Notes under the pieces: generated by a model
The model's database searches: none
The model's input: the letters and a program-made list of their open reading frames with translations, nothing else
What the model was told of the DNA's origin: nothing
Shown: piece by piece, positions 7,921 through 18,592 of the stretch
Layout: each line of letters begins with the position of its first letter
Numbering within the stretch: the stretch's first letter is position 1
Program-made: the position numbers and the translations under genes
Source of the DNA: Streptomyces genisteinicus
GTDB lineage: Bacteria > Actinomycetota > Actinomycetes > Streptomycetales > Streptomycetaceae
DNA length: 64,000 nt
NCBI RefSeq assembly: GCF_014489615.1
Contig: NZ_CP060825.1
Location: 3,263,501 to 3,327,500, forward strand
Direction: 5' to 3'

Positions 7921-9162
7921 ATGCCCGTACCCGTACCGCGACAGAGGACCGCCCCCGTCGCGGAGACCGCCCCTGGCGGGACGACCGGAGGCGATCTGAC
8001 GCTTCTGGTCATCGAGGACGACCCGGCGGGCACCCTCAGCGTCCCGGACCTCCTCGACGCCTCGGGAACCCGGGTCCGCATCCGCACCGCGCGCAACCTG
8101 ACCGAGGCGGAGCGGCTGCTCACCGACGACGTGCACTGCGTGCTCGTCGACCTCGCCCTGCCCGGACGCACCCAGGACGAGGAGCTGGGCGCGCTCAAGC
8201 ACGTCCTGCGCCTCGCGCCCCGGCACGCGGTGCTGGCCCTGACGGCCTCCGGTGACAACGAGCTGGCGGCCGAGGCGGTTCGCGTCGGCGCCCAGGACCA
8301 CCTCGTCCGCGAGGAGCTCGACGCCCGGCTGCTCAGCCGCGCCGTCCGCTACGCCGTCGAACGCAAACGCGCCGACGCCGCCCAGGTGAAGCTGGCCGAG
8401 TCCCGGCTGCGTGCCCAGGAGAACGCCCGGCTGGAGCGCGGCCTGCTGCCCACTCCCCTGCTGGAGGGCTCCGATCTGCGCTTCGCCGCGCGCTACCGGC
8501 CCGGCCGCTCCCGCGCGCTGCTCGGCGGCGACTTCTACGACACCGTCCGCACCCCGGACGGCACCGTCCACGCCATGATCGGCGACGTCTGCGGTCACGG
8601 CCCGGACGAGGCCGCGCTCGGCGTGGAACTGCGCATCGCCTGGCGGGCGCTGACCTTCGCCGGACTCTGCGGCGACGAGTTGCTCTCCACCCTCCAGCGG
8701 GTGCTGGAGCACGAGCGGGAGAGCGACGAGATCTTCGCGACGCTCTGCACCGTCGACATCACCCCCGACGGCCGGCGGGCGGGCCTGTGCCTGGCGGGCC
8801 ACCCCGCTCCGCTGATCGCCCGCCACGGCCGCGCCGCCCAGCTGCTGCCGTACGAGGACGGCGGCCCCGCGCTGGGCCTGCTGCCGCGTGCCCGCTGGCC
8901 GCGCCGGCAGGTGGAACTGGGCGGTGTGTGGAGCCTGATGATGTACACCGACGGTCTGATCGAGGGCCGCCAGGGCCCGGAGACCCGGCAGCGGCTCGGC
9001 CAGGAGGGCATGCTCGCGATGGTCGACCGGCAGCTCGCGGCGGGTCTGGAGGGCGAGGCCCTGCTGGAGGCGGCCGTCGGCGAGGTGCGCGAGATGAACG
9101 GCGGCGACCTGACGGACGACGTGGCGGTGCTGCTCCTCAGCCGGCACGCGAAGCGCGCCTGA
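7921..9162 (+). CDS. Receiver-domain PP2C (SpoIIE-type) serine/threonine phosphatase
   Basis: This 413-aa signalling protein joins an N-terminal response-regulator receiver (about residues 24-150) to a C-terminal PP2C/SpoIIE phosphatase (about 185-410). The receiver keeps the acidic pair LVIEDD and the phospho-acceptor Asp in CVLVDLALPG, but the usual Lys is Arg in DHLVREELD. Phosphatase metal-binding motifs are visible as GGDFYDTV, IGDVCGHGPDEAA, YTDGLIEGR and DLTDDVAVLLL. Such enzymes dephosphorylate STAS-domain anti-anti-sigma factors in partner-switching stress pathways; the partner is not encoded nearby. The ATG at 7921 has a good ribosome-binding site. Confidence 0.88.
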   Translation: MPVPVPRQRTAPVAETAPGGTTGGDLTLLVIEDDPAGTLSVPDLLDASGTRVRIRTARNLTEAERLLTDDVHCVLVDLALPGRTQDEELGALKHVLRLAPRHAVLALTASGDNELAAEAVRVGAQDHLVREELDARLLSRAVRYAVERKRADAAQVKLAESRLRAQENARLERGLLPTPLLEGSDLRFAARYRPGRSRALLGGDFYDTVRTPDGTVHAMIGDVCGHGPDEAALGVELRIAWRALTFAGLCGDELLSTLQRVLEHERESDEIFATLCTVDITPDGRRAGLCLAGHPAPLIARHGRAAQLLPYEDGGPALGLLPRARWPRRQVELGGVWSLMMYTDGLIEGRQGPETRQRLGQEGMLAMVDRQLAAGLEGEALLEAAVGEVREMNGGDLTDDVAVLLLSRHAKRA

Positions 9163-9450
9163 CCCGTCCCCGCGCCCCCTTCACCGCGCACTCCCTGTGC
9201 GCGGGGGACCCGCCCGCGCTGCGCGGGCCCGACCCGCGCCCCCGCCTCGCCTCCCGTGCGCACGCGGCCCGTCCGCACAGCCCCGCCCGGGCGCTCGCCG
9301 CCCCCGCGGCCATCCGGACGTGTCACGCGCCCCGGCGATCCCGCTGGTTGCAGGCGCCGACCGGCCGGTGCGCGGCCGTCCCCCGCGCACCGGCCCGGGT
9401 CCGCCGGCCACCCGTCGGCCCGGCCGCGAGCAGGCGCCCGCACACATGCC
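9163..9450. other. Intergenic spacer between convergent genes
   Basis: Very GC-rich spacer with no coding ORF; only the hairpin at its right end (9451-9478) is notable. Confidence 0.4.
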
Positions 9451-9478
9451 GACGGCGCCCGCCGGAGCGGGCGCCGTC
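9451..9478. terminator. Bidirectional hairpin terminator
   Basis: A perfect 12-bp stem GACGGCGCCCGC / GCGGGCGCCGTC with a 4-nt CGGA loop lies between the convergent PP2C and DUF2516 genes and can serve both. Confidence 0.75.
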
Positions 9479-9526
9479 GTGACGGGCACGGGAGCAGCGG
9501 CGGGCGAGTGCCCGCGCGCCGGCCGG

Positions 9527-9871
9527 CTAGCGGCCGCCGTTGTACGGGCCGTAGGGTCCGTCGCTGCTCGATCCGCCGCGGCGCCGGCCGCCGCCCGAGA
9601 CCTGCTGGAGGGCGGGCCGCACGTCCACGAAGAAGACGATGGCGGCGATCAGACCGGCGATCGACAGGAACAGCATCGAGAGCCACGGCACGAGGTTCAC
9701 CACGGCGGCGAGGCCGAGGATGATCAGCCAGAAGGACTTCGTCTTCTTGCCTGCGGCGCGGTAGGCGTCCTCACGGGCCACCGCCGCCATGACCAGCGCG
9801 GTCAGCGAGGTCACGACGAACACCAGCTTGGTGATCATCCACAGCCCGAAGTCGAAATTGTCAGCCAACAT
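9527..9871 (-). CDS. DUF2516 family small membrane protein
   Basis: This 114-aa membrane protein has about three hydrophobic helices: WMITKLVFVVTSLTALVMAA, FWLIILGLAAVVNLVPWL, and MLFLSIAGLIAAIVFFVDV. It ends in a Gly/Arg/Ser tail, SDGPYGPYNGGR. It fits the DUF2516 family, whose function is unknown. The ATG at 9871 (MLADNFDFG) is preferred over a GTG at 9880, but both are possible. It lies downstream of an HbhA-like gene and an XRE regulator on the same strand. The same three-gene order is known in mycobacteria (Rv0474-Rv0475-Rv0476, from memory). Confidence 0.75.
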   Translation of the reverse strand: MLADNFDFGLWMITKLVFVVTSLTALVMAAVAREDAYRAAGKKTKSFWLIILGLAAVVNLVPWLSMLFLSIAGLIAAIVFFVDVRPALQQVSGGGRRRGGSSSDGPYGPYNGGR

Positions 9872-9982
9872 CCTGGACACCGCCTACTCAGTCGTGTGTG
9901 CCGCCTCGCGGCCAAGGTACCTCCGGCGGAGCCGCCCGCGCGATGAGCCGGACGGGCACCGTGTCACGCGGCTCCCGGCGGA

Positions 9983-10570
9983 TCACTCGGCGGCGGGCGT
10001 CTTCTTGGCGGCGGCCTTGCGGGCCGGCGCCTTGCGCGCGGCGGGCTTCTTCGCGCCGGTGGCCGCGGCCCCGGTCGCGGCGGGCTTCGCCTCGGGCTCC
10101 CCGGCCTGCGTCCCCGCCTCCGGCTCGACGGCGACGGCGATCTCCACGATCTCCTCGGCCGTCTCGCCGCGCCAGGTCCTGACCGCCTGCTCGCCGTGCT
10201 CGGCGACCCGCTCGTAGGTCTCACGGGCCTTGACCGCGTACTCGGCGGCCACGCCCACGCCACGCAGGGCGAGGTCCTGGGCGGTCTCACCGAGCTTCTT
10301 CAGGTCGGTGTCCAGGCCGCCGATCACCTCGGTCACCTTCGCCTGGATCGTCGCCTGGGCCTTGCCTGCCTGCACGGACACCTTCTCCTGCACGGCCTTG
10401 GGGTCGGTGTTGCGCACGGTCTCGAAACGCCCGGGCGCCTCGGCGGCCAGCTGCTCCAGCAGCGCGGGCACCTTGCGGGCCTGCTGCACGGCGAGGTCGG
10501 CGGTGCCGGCGGCGAAGTAGAGCGGGGTCGGGTCGCTGAAGGTCTTGCGCAGGTCGTCGGTGATGGCCAT
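9983..10570 (-). CDS. HbhA-like heparin-binding hemagglutinin / Lys-Ala-rich protein
   Basis: The 195-aa protein has an N-terminal alpha-helical, coiled-coil region (MAITDDLRKTFSDPTPLYFAAG through about residue 130). Its C-terminal tail is rich in Lys, Ala and Pro (KKPAARKAPARKAAAKKTP), the layout of mycobacterial HbhA. In mycobacteria that tail binds sulfated glycans; in Streptomyces a nucleic-acid or cell-envelope role is as likely. The ATG at 10570 follows GGAGGACGACAGTC, a good ribosome-binding site. The gene lies 34 nt after the XRE regulator gene, so the two are probably co-transcribed. Confidence 0.78.
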   Translation of the reverse strand: MAITDDLRKTFSDPTPLYFAAGTADLAVQQARKVPALLEQLAAEAPGRFETVRNTDPKAVQEKVSVQAGKAQATIQAKVTEVIGGLDTDLKKLGETAQDLALRGVGVAAEYAVKARETYERVAEHGEQAVRTWRGETAEEIVEIAVAVEPEAGTQAGEPEAKPAATGAAATGAKKPAARKAPARKAAAKKTPAAE

Positions 10571-10604
10571 GACTGTCGTCCTCCCGAACGCAGTGGGGTT
10601 CTTC

Positions 10605-11063
10605 TCAGGTCGACTTCGGTTCGGCATCGCCCTCGCCGGCCGTGCGGGGGCCGTCCTCGGCGGTGTCCTCGGTGGTGTCCTCGGCGCCGGCCGCGGATCC
10701 GAGCCCGTTCTCCTTGCGGAAGGACTCGTAGATCTGCAGCAGCACCTGCTTCTGGCGCTCGTTGATCGACGGGTCGGCGAGTATGACCGCCCGCGTCTCC
10801 AGCGGGTCGCGCTCCTGCTCGTCGAGGATCCCGGCCCGGACGTAGAGGGTCTCGGCCGAGATCCGCAGGGCCTTGGCGACCTGCTGGAGCACTTCGGCGC
10901 TGGGCTTGCGCAGCCCGCGCTCGATCTGGCTCAGATACGGATTGGACACCCCGGCGGCGTCGGCGAGCTGCCGCAGCGACAGCTGCGCGTTGCGCCGCTG
11001 CTCGCGGAGGTAGTCACCGAGATTGCCGACGTTGAGCGATGCCATGCCCCGATGGTGCCGCAC
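10605..11063 (-). CDS. XRE/HTH_3 family transcriptional regulator
   Basis: The 152-aa cytoplasmic regulator has a classic Cro/CI helix-turn-helix at about residues 14-68 (LREQRRNAQLSLRQLADAAG ... VSNPYLSQIERGLRKPS). A helical segment NERQKQVLLQIYESFRKEN and an acidic, disordered C-terminus follow. Two starts are possible. GTG 11063 fits a leaderless promoter (TAGTTA 6 nt upstream); ATG 11045 (MASLNVGNLG) has only weak GGGGC ahead of it. The regulator heads the HbhA-like/DUF2516 cluster and has a strong palindrome over its own promoter, suggesting autoregulation. Mycobacterial Rv0474 is the likely positional counterpart. Confidence 0.85.
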   Translation of the reverse strand: MRHHRGMASLNVGNLGDYLREQRRNAQLSLRQLADAAGVSNPYLSQIERGLRKPSAEVLQQVAKALRISAETLYVRAGILDEQERDPLETRAVILADPSINERQKQVLLQIYESFRKENGLGSAAGAEDTTEDTAEDGPRTAGEGDAEPKST

Positions 11064-11069
11064 CCTTGC

Positions 11070-11095
11070 TAACTATTGCAAGCAACTGCTTGCAA
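11070..11095 (-). promoter_or_regulatory. Leaderless promoter and TTGCAAGCA palindromic operator of the XRE gene
   Basis: The -10 TAGTTA (minus strand, 11070-11075) lies 6 nt before GTG 11063. Immediately upstream, TTGCAAGCA-AC-TGCTTGCAA (11076-11095) is a perfect inverted repeat with 9-bp arms and a 2-bp spacer, filling the -10/-35 spacer. A related half TTGCTAAC overlaps the -10. This is an obvious candidate operator for the XRE protein itself. Confidence 0.65.
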
Positions 11096-11243
11096 AAGTG
11101 TTCCACGCCACCCGCGCACCCCCACCGCCCCGGCACCCCGCGCGCCCACCGCCCCGCTCGTCCGCCGCCCCCGCTCGCCCGGCGGCCGCCGGCGCCGGGC
11201 GGCCACGGCCCCCGCACCGGGGCGCTGTGGCACGATTCCGGAG

Positions 11244-11678
11244 GTGACCAGCAGACCCACCCCGGCCCAGCACCGGCGCGACCTCGTGCTGCTGCGCCGC
11301 GTCCGCGACCGGATCGACCGGGAGTACGCGCAGCCGCTGAACGTCGAGGCCCTCGCCCGCGCCGTGAACATGTCCGCCGGGCACCTCAGCCGCCAGTTCC
11401 GGCAGGCGTACGGCGAGTCGCCGTACTCGTACCTCATGACCCGGCGCATCGAACGCGCCATGGCACTGCTGCGACGCGGCGACCTGAGCGTCACCGACGT
11501 CTGCTTCACCGTGGGCTGCTCCTCGCTGGGCACCTTCAGCACCCGCTTCACGGAGCTGGTCGGGGTCCCCCCGAGCGTCTACCGGCGGCAGGCCGAACAG
11601 GCCACGGCGGGGATGCCTCCGTGCGTGGCGAAGCAGGTCACCCGACCGGTCAGGAATCGAGAAGCGCCGCCCTCCTGA
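11244..11678 (+). CDS. Short AraC-family transcriptional regulator
   Basis: The 144-aa protein is essentially only the AraC DNA-binding domain: two helix-turn-helix units, LNVEALARAVNMSAGHLSRQ and LSVTDVCFTVGCSSLGTFST, with the family signature ending FTELVGVPPSVYRR. The usual N-terminal ligand-binding domain is absent, so it may act like a small MarA/SoxS-type activator. The GTG at 11244 is directly abutted by GGAG, too close for a normal ribosome-binding site. CACGAT 7 nt upstream suggests a leaderless start. It precedes the VOC and UvrA-like genes on the same strand and may control them. Confidence 0.85.
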   Translation: MTSRPTPAQHRRDLVLLRRVRDRIDREYAQPLNVEALARAVNMSAGHLSRQFRQAYGESPYSYLMTRRIERAMALLRRGDLSVTDVCFTVGCSSLGTFSTRFTELVGVPPSVYRRQAEQATAGMPPCVAKQVTRPVRNREAPPS

Positions 11679-11684
11679 CCGCTC

Positions 11685-11690
11685 TAACGT
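11685..11690 (+). promoter_or_regulatory. -10 box TAACGT, predicted leaderless transcript of the VOC gene
   Basis: TAACGT ends 7 nt before ATG 11698, inside the short gap after the AraC gene, so the VOC gene can be transcribed on its own. Confidence 0.55.
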
Positions 11691-11697
11691 GGCGGGC

Positions 11698-12111
11698 ATG
11701 GACATCAGCATTCACGCCAGTTTCCTGCCGCAGGACGACCCGGAGGCCGCCCTCGCGTTCTACCGCGACACGCTCGGCTTCGAGGTCCGGGGCGACGTCG
11801 GCTACGAGGGCATGCGCTGGATCACGGTCGGTCCGGCGGGGCAGCCGGGCGTCTCCATCGTGCTGCACCCCCCGGGCGTCGACCCCGGTGTCACCGACGA
11901 CGAACGCCGGGTCATCGCCGAGATGATGGCCAAGGGCACCTACGGCAGCATCCTGCTCTCCACGGCCGACATCGACGGCACCTTCGAACGTCTGCAGGCC
12001 ACTGACGCGGAAGTCGTGCAGGAGCCGACCGACCAGCCGTACGGTGTGCGCGACTGCGCCTTCCGCGACCCCGCGGGCAACATGGTCCGCATCCAGCAGC
12101 AGCAGCGCTGA
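11698..12111 (+). CDS. VOC (glyoxalase/bleomycin-resistance) superfamily protein
   Basis: The 137-aa protein has two beta-alpha-beta-beta-beta modules of the vicinal oxygen chelate fold: module one runs [20 protein letters not shown] to SIVLHPPG, and module two from [20 protein letters not shown] to [15 protein letters not shown]. Potential metal ligands are the N-terminal His of SIHASFL, a Glu in the first module and the Glu in VVQEPTDQP. It could be a binding-type resistance protein or a dioxygenase/lyase; the substrate is unknown. It starts at ATG 11698 and sits 32 nt before the UvrA-like gene, probably in one operon. Confidence 0.83.
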   Translation: MDISIHASFLPQDDPEAALAFYRDTLGFEVRGDVGYEGMRWITVGPAGQPGVSIVLHPPGVDPGVTDDERRVIAEMMAKGTYGSILLSTADIDGTFERLQATDAEVVQEPTDQPYGVRDCAFRDPAGNMVRIQQQQR

Positions 12112-12143
12112 GCCGGCCCGCGCGCCCCACAGATGGAGACACG

Positions 12144-14534
<2,391 letters not shown>

Positions 14535-14541
14535 GCGGCCC

Positions 14542-14575
14542 CCGGCCCGGGCGCGCTGCGGCCCGCCCGGGCCGG
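14542..14575 (+). terminator. Hairpin terminator after the UvrA-like gene
   Basis: The 11-bp perfect stem CCGGCCCGGGC / GCCCGGGCCGG with a 12-nt loop lies 7 bases after the stop codon. Confidence 0.65.
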
Positions 14576-14868
14576 CGGCACCGTCCCACCGGTCCGGCCT
14601 CCGGTGCGCGGGAGCGCCGCCGCCCGGGAACGCCGGGCCGGGAGGCGGTCAGGCGGGGAAGAGGACAGGCCGGGGAAGCAGGTGCGGCCCCCGGTGGAAT
14701 GCGGGCGCTTCCGTCAGGCACCCCGGCCCCGGACGGGATGCGAGCGGGGAAGGTCCCCGGGCGGACGCCGGCACGCGCGCGGAGCACCCGCGTCCCGGGA
14801 ACCGGCGGGACGAGGGCGGCGTCCACTCAGCTGTCCCGTACGCCTCCCACGCCACAGGAGCAGCCCGC
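14576..14868. other. Intergenic region before the histidine phosphatase gene
   Basis: No gene is supported here; the sequence is GC-rich with imperfect GCCGGGGAAG-type repeats (14650-14700). The right end carries the ribosome-binding site AGGAG for the next gene. Confidence 0.4.
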
Positions 14869-15507
14869 ATGACCGGCATGACCGAGGCCGCCACCCGCTA
14901 CCTGTACCTCGCCCGGCACGGCGAGGCCGCCTCGGAGGAGGGCGGACTCACCCCCGGCGGACGGCGTCAGGCCGAACTGCTCGGCGAGCGGCTGCGCACC
15001 GTGCCGCTCGCCGCGATCCACCACGGGCCGCTCCCCCGCGCCGAGGAGACGGCGCGGCTGATCGGCGAGCGGTCTCCCGACGTCCCGCTGCACCGGTCCG
15101 AGGCGGCCGGCGACTACGTCCCGTACCTGCCCGAACGGGCGGAACTGCCGCCGGAGTCGGCCGACATCCTGCTGGCCTTCCTCGCCGGCGCCACCGAGGA
15201 GGAGACCCGCAGGGGGCCGGAACTCGCCCGCCGGGCAATGGAGTCGTTCACCGGACCGGCCGCCGGCGGGGAAAGGCACGAGCTGGTCGTCACCCACGCC
15301 TTCCTCGTCGCCTGGCTGGTCCGGGCCGCCTTCGACGCCCCCGCCTGGCGCTGGACGGGCCTGCGGGTCGCCAACGCCGCGCTGACGGTGCTGGCGTACA
15401 CCCCGGGCAGGCCCTCGTCGGTGGTGCTCCTCAACGACATGCGCCATCTCCCCGCCGAGCTGCGCTGGACGGGCTTCCCGCCCGACCGTCTCGACCACCG
15501 CATCTGA
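14869..15507 (+). CDS. Histidine phosphatase superfamily protein
   Basis: The 212-aa cytoplasmic phosphatase carries the RHG catalytic motif in YLYLARHGEAAS (phospho-accepting His near residue 16). Further motifs are PLPRAEETARLIGERS and the second catalytic His in ELVVTHAFLVAWLVR. It resembles broad-specificity phosphoglycerate-mutase-like phosphatases; its substrate is unknown. The ATG at 14869 (MTGMTEAATRY) follows CAGGAG with an 8-nt gap; the second ATG four codons later is also possible. It converges with the TetR gene, with a GNAT remnant in between. Confidence 0.87.
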   Translation: MTGMTEAATRYLYLARHGEAASEEGGLTPGGRRQAELLGERLRTVPLAAIHHGPLPRAEETARLIGERSPDVPLHRSEAAGDYVPYLPERAELPPESADILLAFLAGATEEETRRGPELARRAMESFTGPAAGGERHELVVTHAFLVAWLVRAAFDAPAWRWTGLRVANAALTVLAYTPGRPSSVVLLNDMRHLPAELRWTGFPPDRLDHRI

Positions 15508-15522
15508 GCCCGTCCCGGGCGG

Positions 15523-15731
15523 TCAGCCGCCGGTTCCCCCGGCGGTGGCGCCGGAGCGCGCGGTCGGGCCCTCGTCACAGAGGCGGGTCGGCCCGGCCCT
15601 CTCCAGGACGCGCAGCGAGGCGGGGTCCACCGGGTCGGCGCGGGCGTACACGCCGTGCACGCCCGGAGCGGCGGGGGCGCGCGCCGCCTCCGCGGCGCAG
15701 CCGAGCCCCCGGCCGGCGCGGAGCCTCAGGA
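15523..15731 (-). pseudogene. Remnant of a GNAT acetyltransferase C-terminus
   Basis: The minus-strand frame ending at 15523 reads like the second half of a RimJ/RimL-type GNAT enzyme. The acetyl-CoA loop is visible as LRAGRGLGCAAEAARA, and the C-terminal signature as VYARADPVDPASLRVLERAG. Only about 68 residues show this pattern. Upstream the same DNA encodes the TetR protein in another frame, and no start codon or N-terminal half is present. The likely reading is a truncated relic left by a deletion that fused its 3' end to the end of the tetR gene. Base composition resembles the neighbourhood. Confidence 0.55.
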
Positions 15732-16532
15732 CGGCCGGTCCTCGGGACCCCCGGAATCCCGCGCACGCCGGTCGACCAGCACCTCGATCCCGTCCAGCAC
15801 CCGTTCGAGACCGAACTCGAACTCCCAGTTCCCGTCGTCCGGTTCGGACATGACCCCACTGCGCAGGAGCCGGTCGAGCGCCGGGTGGCGCACGGGGTCG
15901 GCGAGGCGTTCGAGAGTACGGGTGTACCCGCGCATGGTCTCCTCGGGGGACTTGCCGCCGGCCGCGACGGCCGCGTTCAGATCGGCCATGAGGAGCGCCT
16001 CGTTGCGCACGAATCCGCCGACGAGCAGGACCACCGAGATCTTCTCGCCCTCCCCGAGGGCGGTGTCCGCCAGCGCGGCGAGGCCCCGGTCCCACCAGGC
16101 GACGGAGTTCGGTGTGGCCGGCGGGCCGGAGATGGGGATGCGCAGCATCCACAGGTTCCGGTGGAAGACCTCGCGCTGGGCGCGGGCCCAGGCGTCCAGG
16201 GCCTCCCGCCACCCCGTCCCCGGGGGCGGGGGCGCGGGGGGCAGGCCCATGGCCGCGTCCTGGACGAGGATGTAGAGCTCGTCCTTGGCCGCGACGTACC
16301 GGTAGAGGGACATGGTCGAGACGCCGAGCTCCTTGGCGACCCGGCCCATGGAGACGGCGGCGAGCCCTTCGGCGTCGCCGACCGCGAGGGCCGCCGCGAC
16401 GATCCGGTCGATGCCGATGCCCGGCTTGGGGCCCTTGCCCGGCCGCTGACGCAGCCCCCAGGCCGCCTCCAGGCTCGCCGGCAGGACGGAGTCCTCGTCC
16501 GCCCGCGGGCCCGCCGGTCCGCCGTCCGCCAT
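15726..16532 (-). CDS. TetR-family repressor with TetR_C domain, divergent from an ABC exporter
   Basis: The 268-aa regulator has an N-terminal TetR helix-turn-helix around residues 40-85 (DRIVAAALAVGDAEGLAAVS, GRVAKELGVSTMSLYRYV). Its larger C-terminal ligand domain is of the class found in tetracycline/daunorubicin-type repressors (WREALDAWARAQREVFHRN ... GLERVLDGIEVLVDRR). The ATG at 16532 follows GGGAGGAC. It is transcribed divergently from the DrrA/DrrB-like genes across a palindrome-rich spacer, the standard layout for a repressor of an adjacent drug exporter that also represses itself. The inducer is unknown. Confidence 0.9.
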   Translation of the reverse strand: MADGGPAGPRADEDSVLPASLEAAWGLRQRPGKGPKPGIGIDRIVAAALAVGDAEGLAAVSMGRVAKELGVSTMSLYRYVAAKDELYILVQDAAMGLPPAPPPPGTGWREALDAWARAQREVFHRNLWMLRIPISGPPATPNSVAWWDRGLAALADTALGEGEKISVVLLVGGFVRNEALLMADLNAAVAAGGKSPEETMRGYTRTLERLADPVRHPALDRLLRSGVMSEPDDGNWEFEFGLERVLDGIEVLVDRRARDSGGPEDRPS

Positions 16533-16569
16533 GGCCGCCCGTCCTCCCTCGTCGCTTGACGCCCATCCT

Positions 16570-16611
16570 AGTTATGCGTAACCCTTACACAGTAACGCGT
16601 ATGCCATACGC
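16570..16611. promoter_or_regulatory. Palindrome-rich operator between tetR and the ABC exporter
   Basis: GCGTATG-C-CATACGC (16597-16611) is a perfect inverted repeat. Overlapping short inverted repeats GTAA-CCC-TTAC and TTAC-ACA-GTAA, and the related element GTTATGCGTAAC (16571-16582), precede it. The block is AT-rich compared with its surroundings and should contain both divergent promoters; TAGGAT on the minus strand is a plausible -10 for tetR. Confidence 0.65.
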
Positions 16612-16680
16612 AGAAGCGGGGAGCCTCGCCGTCCCGGACGGACGGCCGCCCGCGCACCGGACGTGAAGGGGAACCCGACC

Positions 16681-17737
<1,057 letters not shown>

Positions 17738-17745
<8 letters not shown>

Positions 17746-18502
17746 CGCACCCGGCCCGTTCGTCCCGGCACTCACCATGGCAGGCAGGTGCGTCCGGCTG
17801 AGCCGGCGAGACGGCGACGCCCTGATGACCTCGCTGATGCTCCCGGTGATGCTGATGCTGGTCTTCGTCTACTTCTTCGGCGGCGCCATCGACACCGGCA
17901 CGCAGTACGTGAACTACGTGGTCCCCGGCATCCTCGTGCTGTGCGCCGCCTTCGGCGCGGCGGGCACCGCCGTGCGCGTCAGCGAGGACATGAAGAGCGG
18001 GATCATCGACCGCTTCCGCTCCCTGGACATCGGCGGCACGTCGGTGCTCGCCGGCCATGTCGCCGCCAGCACCCTGCGCAACCTGTTCGCGACCGGACTC
18101 GTGCTCGGCGTGGGGCTGCTCATCGGCTTCCGCCCGTCCGCGTCCGCCACGGGCTGGCTCGCCGCGGCGGGGATCCTGCTGGTCTTCCTGGTGGCGCTGT
18201 CCTGGCTCTCGGCCGCCGTCGGACTCCTGGCGAGGACGCCGGAGGCGGCGAGCGGGTTCACCTTCGTCATGATGTTCCTGCCCTACCCGAGCAGCGCCTT
18301 CGTACGGATCGACACGATGCCCACCTGGCTGCACGGCTTCGCCGACCACCAGCCGGTGACACCGCTGATCGAGTCGCTGCGCGGCCTCCTCCACGACCAG
18401 CCGGTCGGCACCGCGCCCTGGACGGCGCTGGCCTGGTGCGGGGGAATCCTGGCGGTATCCGTCGTCCTGTCGGGCCTGCTGTTCTCCGCCCGCACCCGCT
18501 GA
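17738..18502 (+). CDS. DrrB-type ABC-2 transporter permease
   Basis: The 254-aa integral membrane protein has about six helices (SLMLPVMLMLVFVYFFGGAI, YVVPGILVLCAAFGAAGTAV, GLVLGVGLLIGF, WLAAAGILLVFLVALSWLSA, FTFVMMFLPYPSSAFV, GGILAVSVVLSGLLF). It has the ABC-2 family motif spanning DMKSGIIDRFRSLDI. It forms the membrane channel for the preceding ATPase, exporting a hydrophobic drug or metabolite. The GTG at 17738 overlaps the ATPase gene by 8 nt, so translation is coupled. Confidence 0.92.
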
Positions 18503-18505
18503 CGC

Positions 18506-18592
18506 CCGCCCGGTACCGGACCGCCCCCGCCCCTCAGCCGCCCGGTACCGGACCGAGCCCACCCCTCACCCGCCCGGTACCGGACCGGCGCG
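18506..18592. repeat. 32-bp tandem repeat (three copies) centred on GGTACC palindromes
   Basis: CGCCCGGTACCGGACCG recurs at exactly 32-bp spacing (GGTACC at 18512, 18544 and 18576). Each copy holds the self-complementary core CCGGTACCGG. The array fills the convergent gap between the exporter and the APH gene, reaches into the APH C-terminus, and may double as terminator hairpins. Confidence 0.8.

Noticed and set aside
9181..9489. 102-codon minus-strand ORF in the gap before DUF2516
   Set aside because: Low-complexity Gly/Arg/Pro translation crossing the terminator hairpin; no ribosome-binding site.
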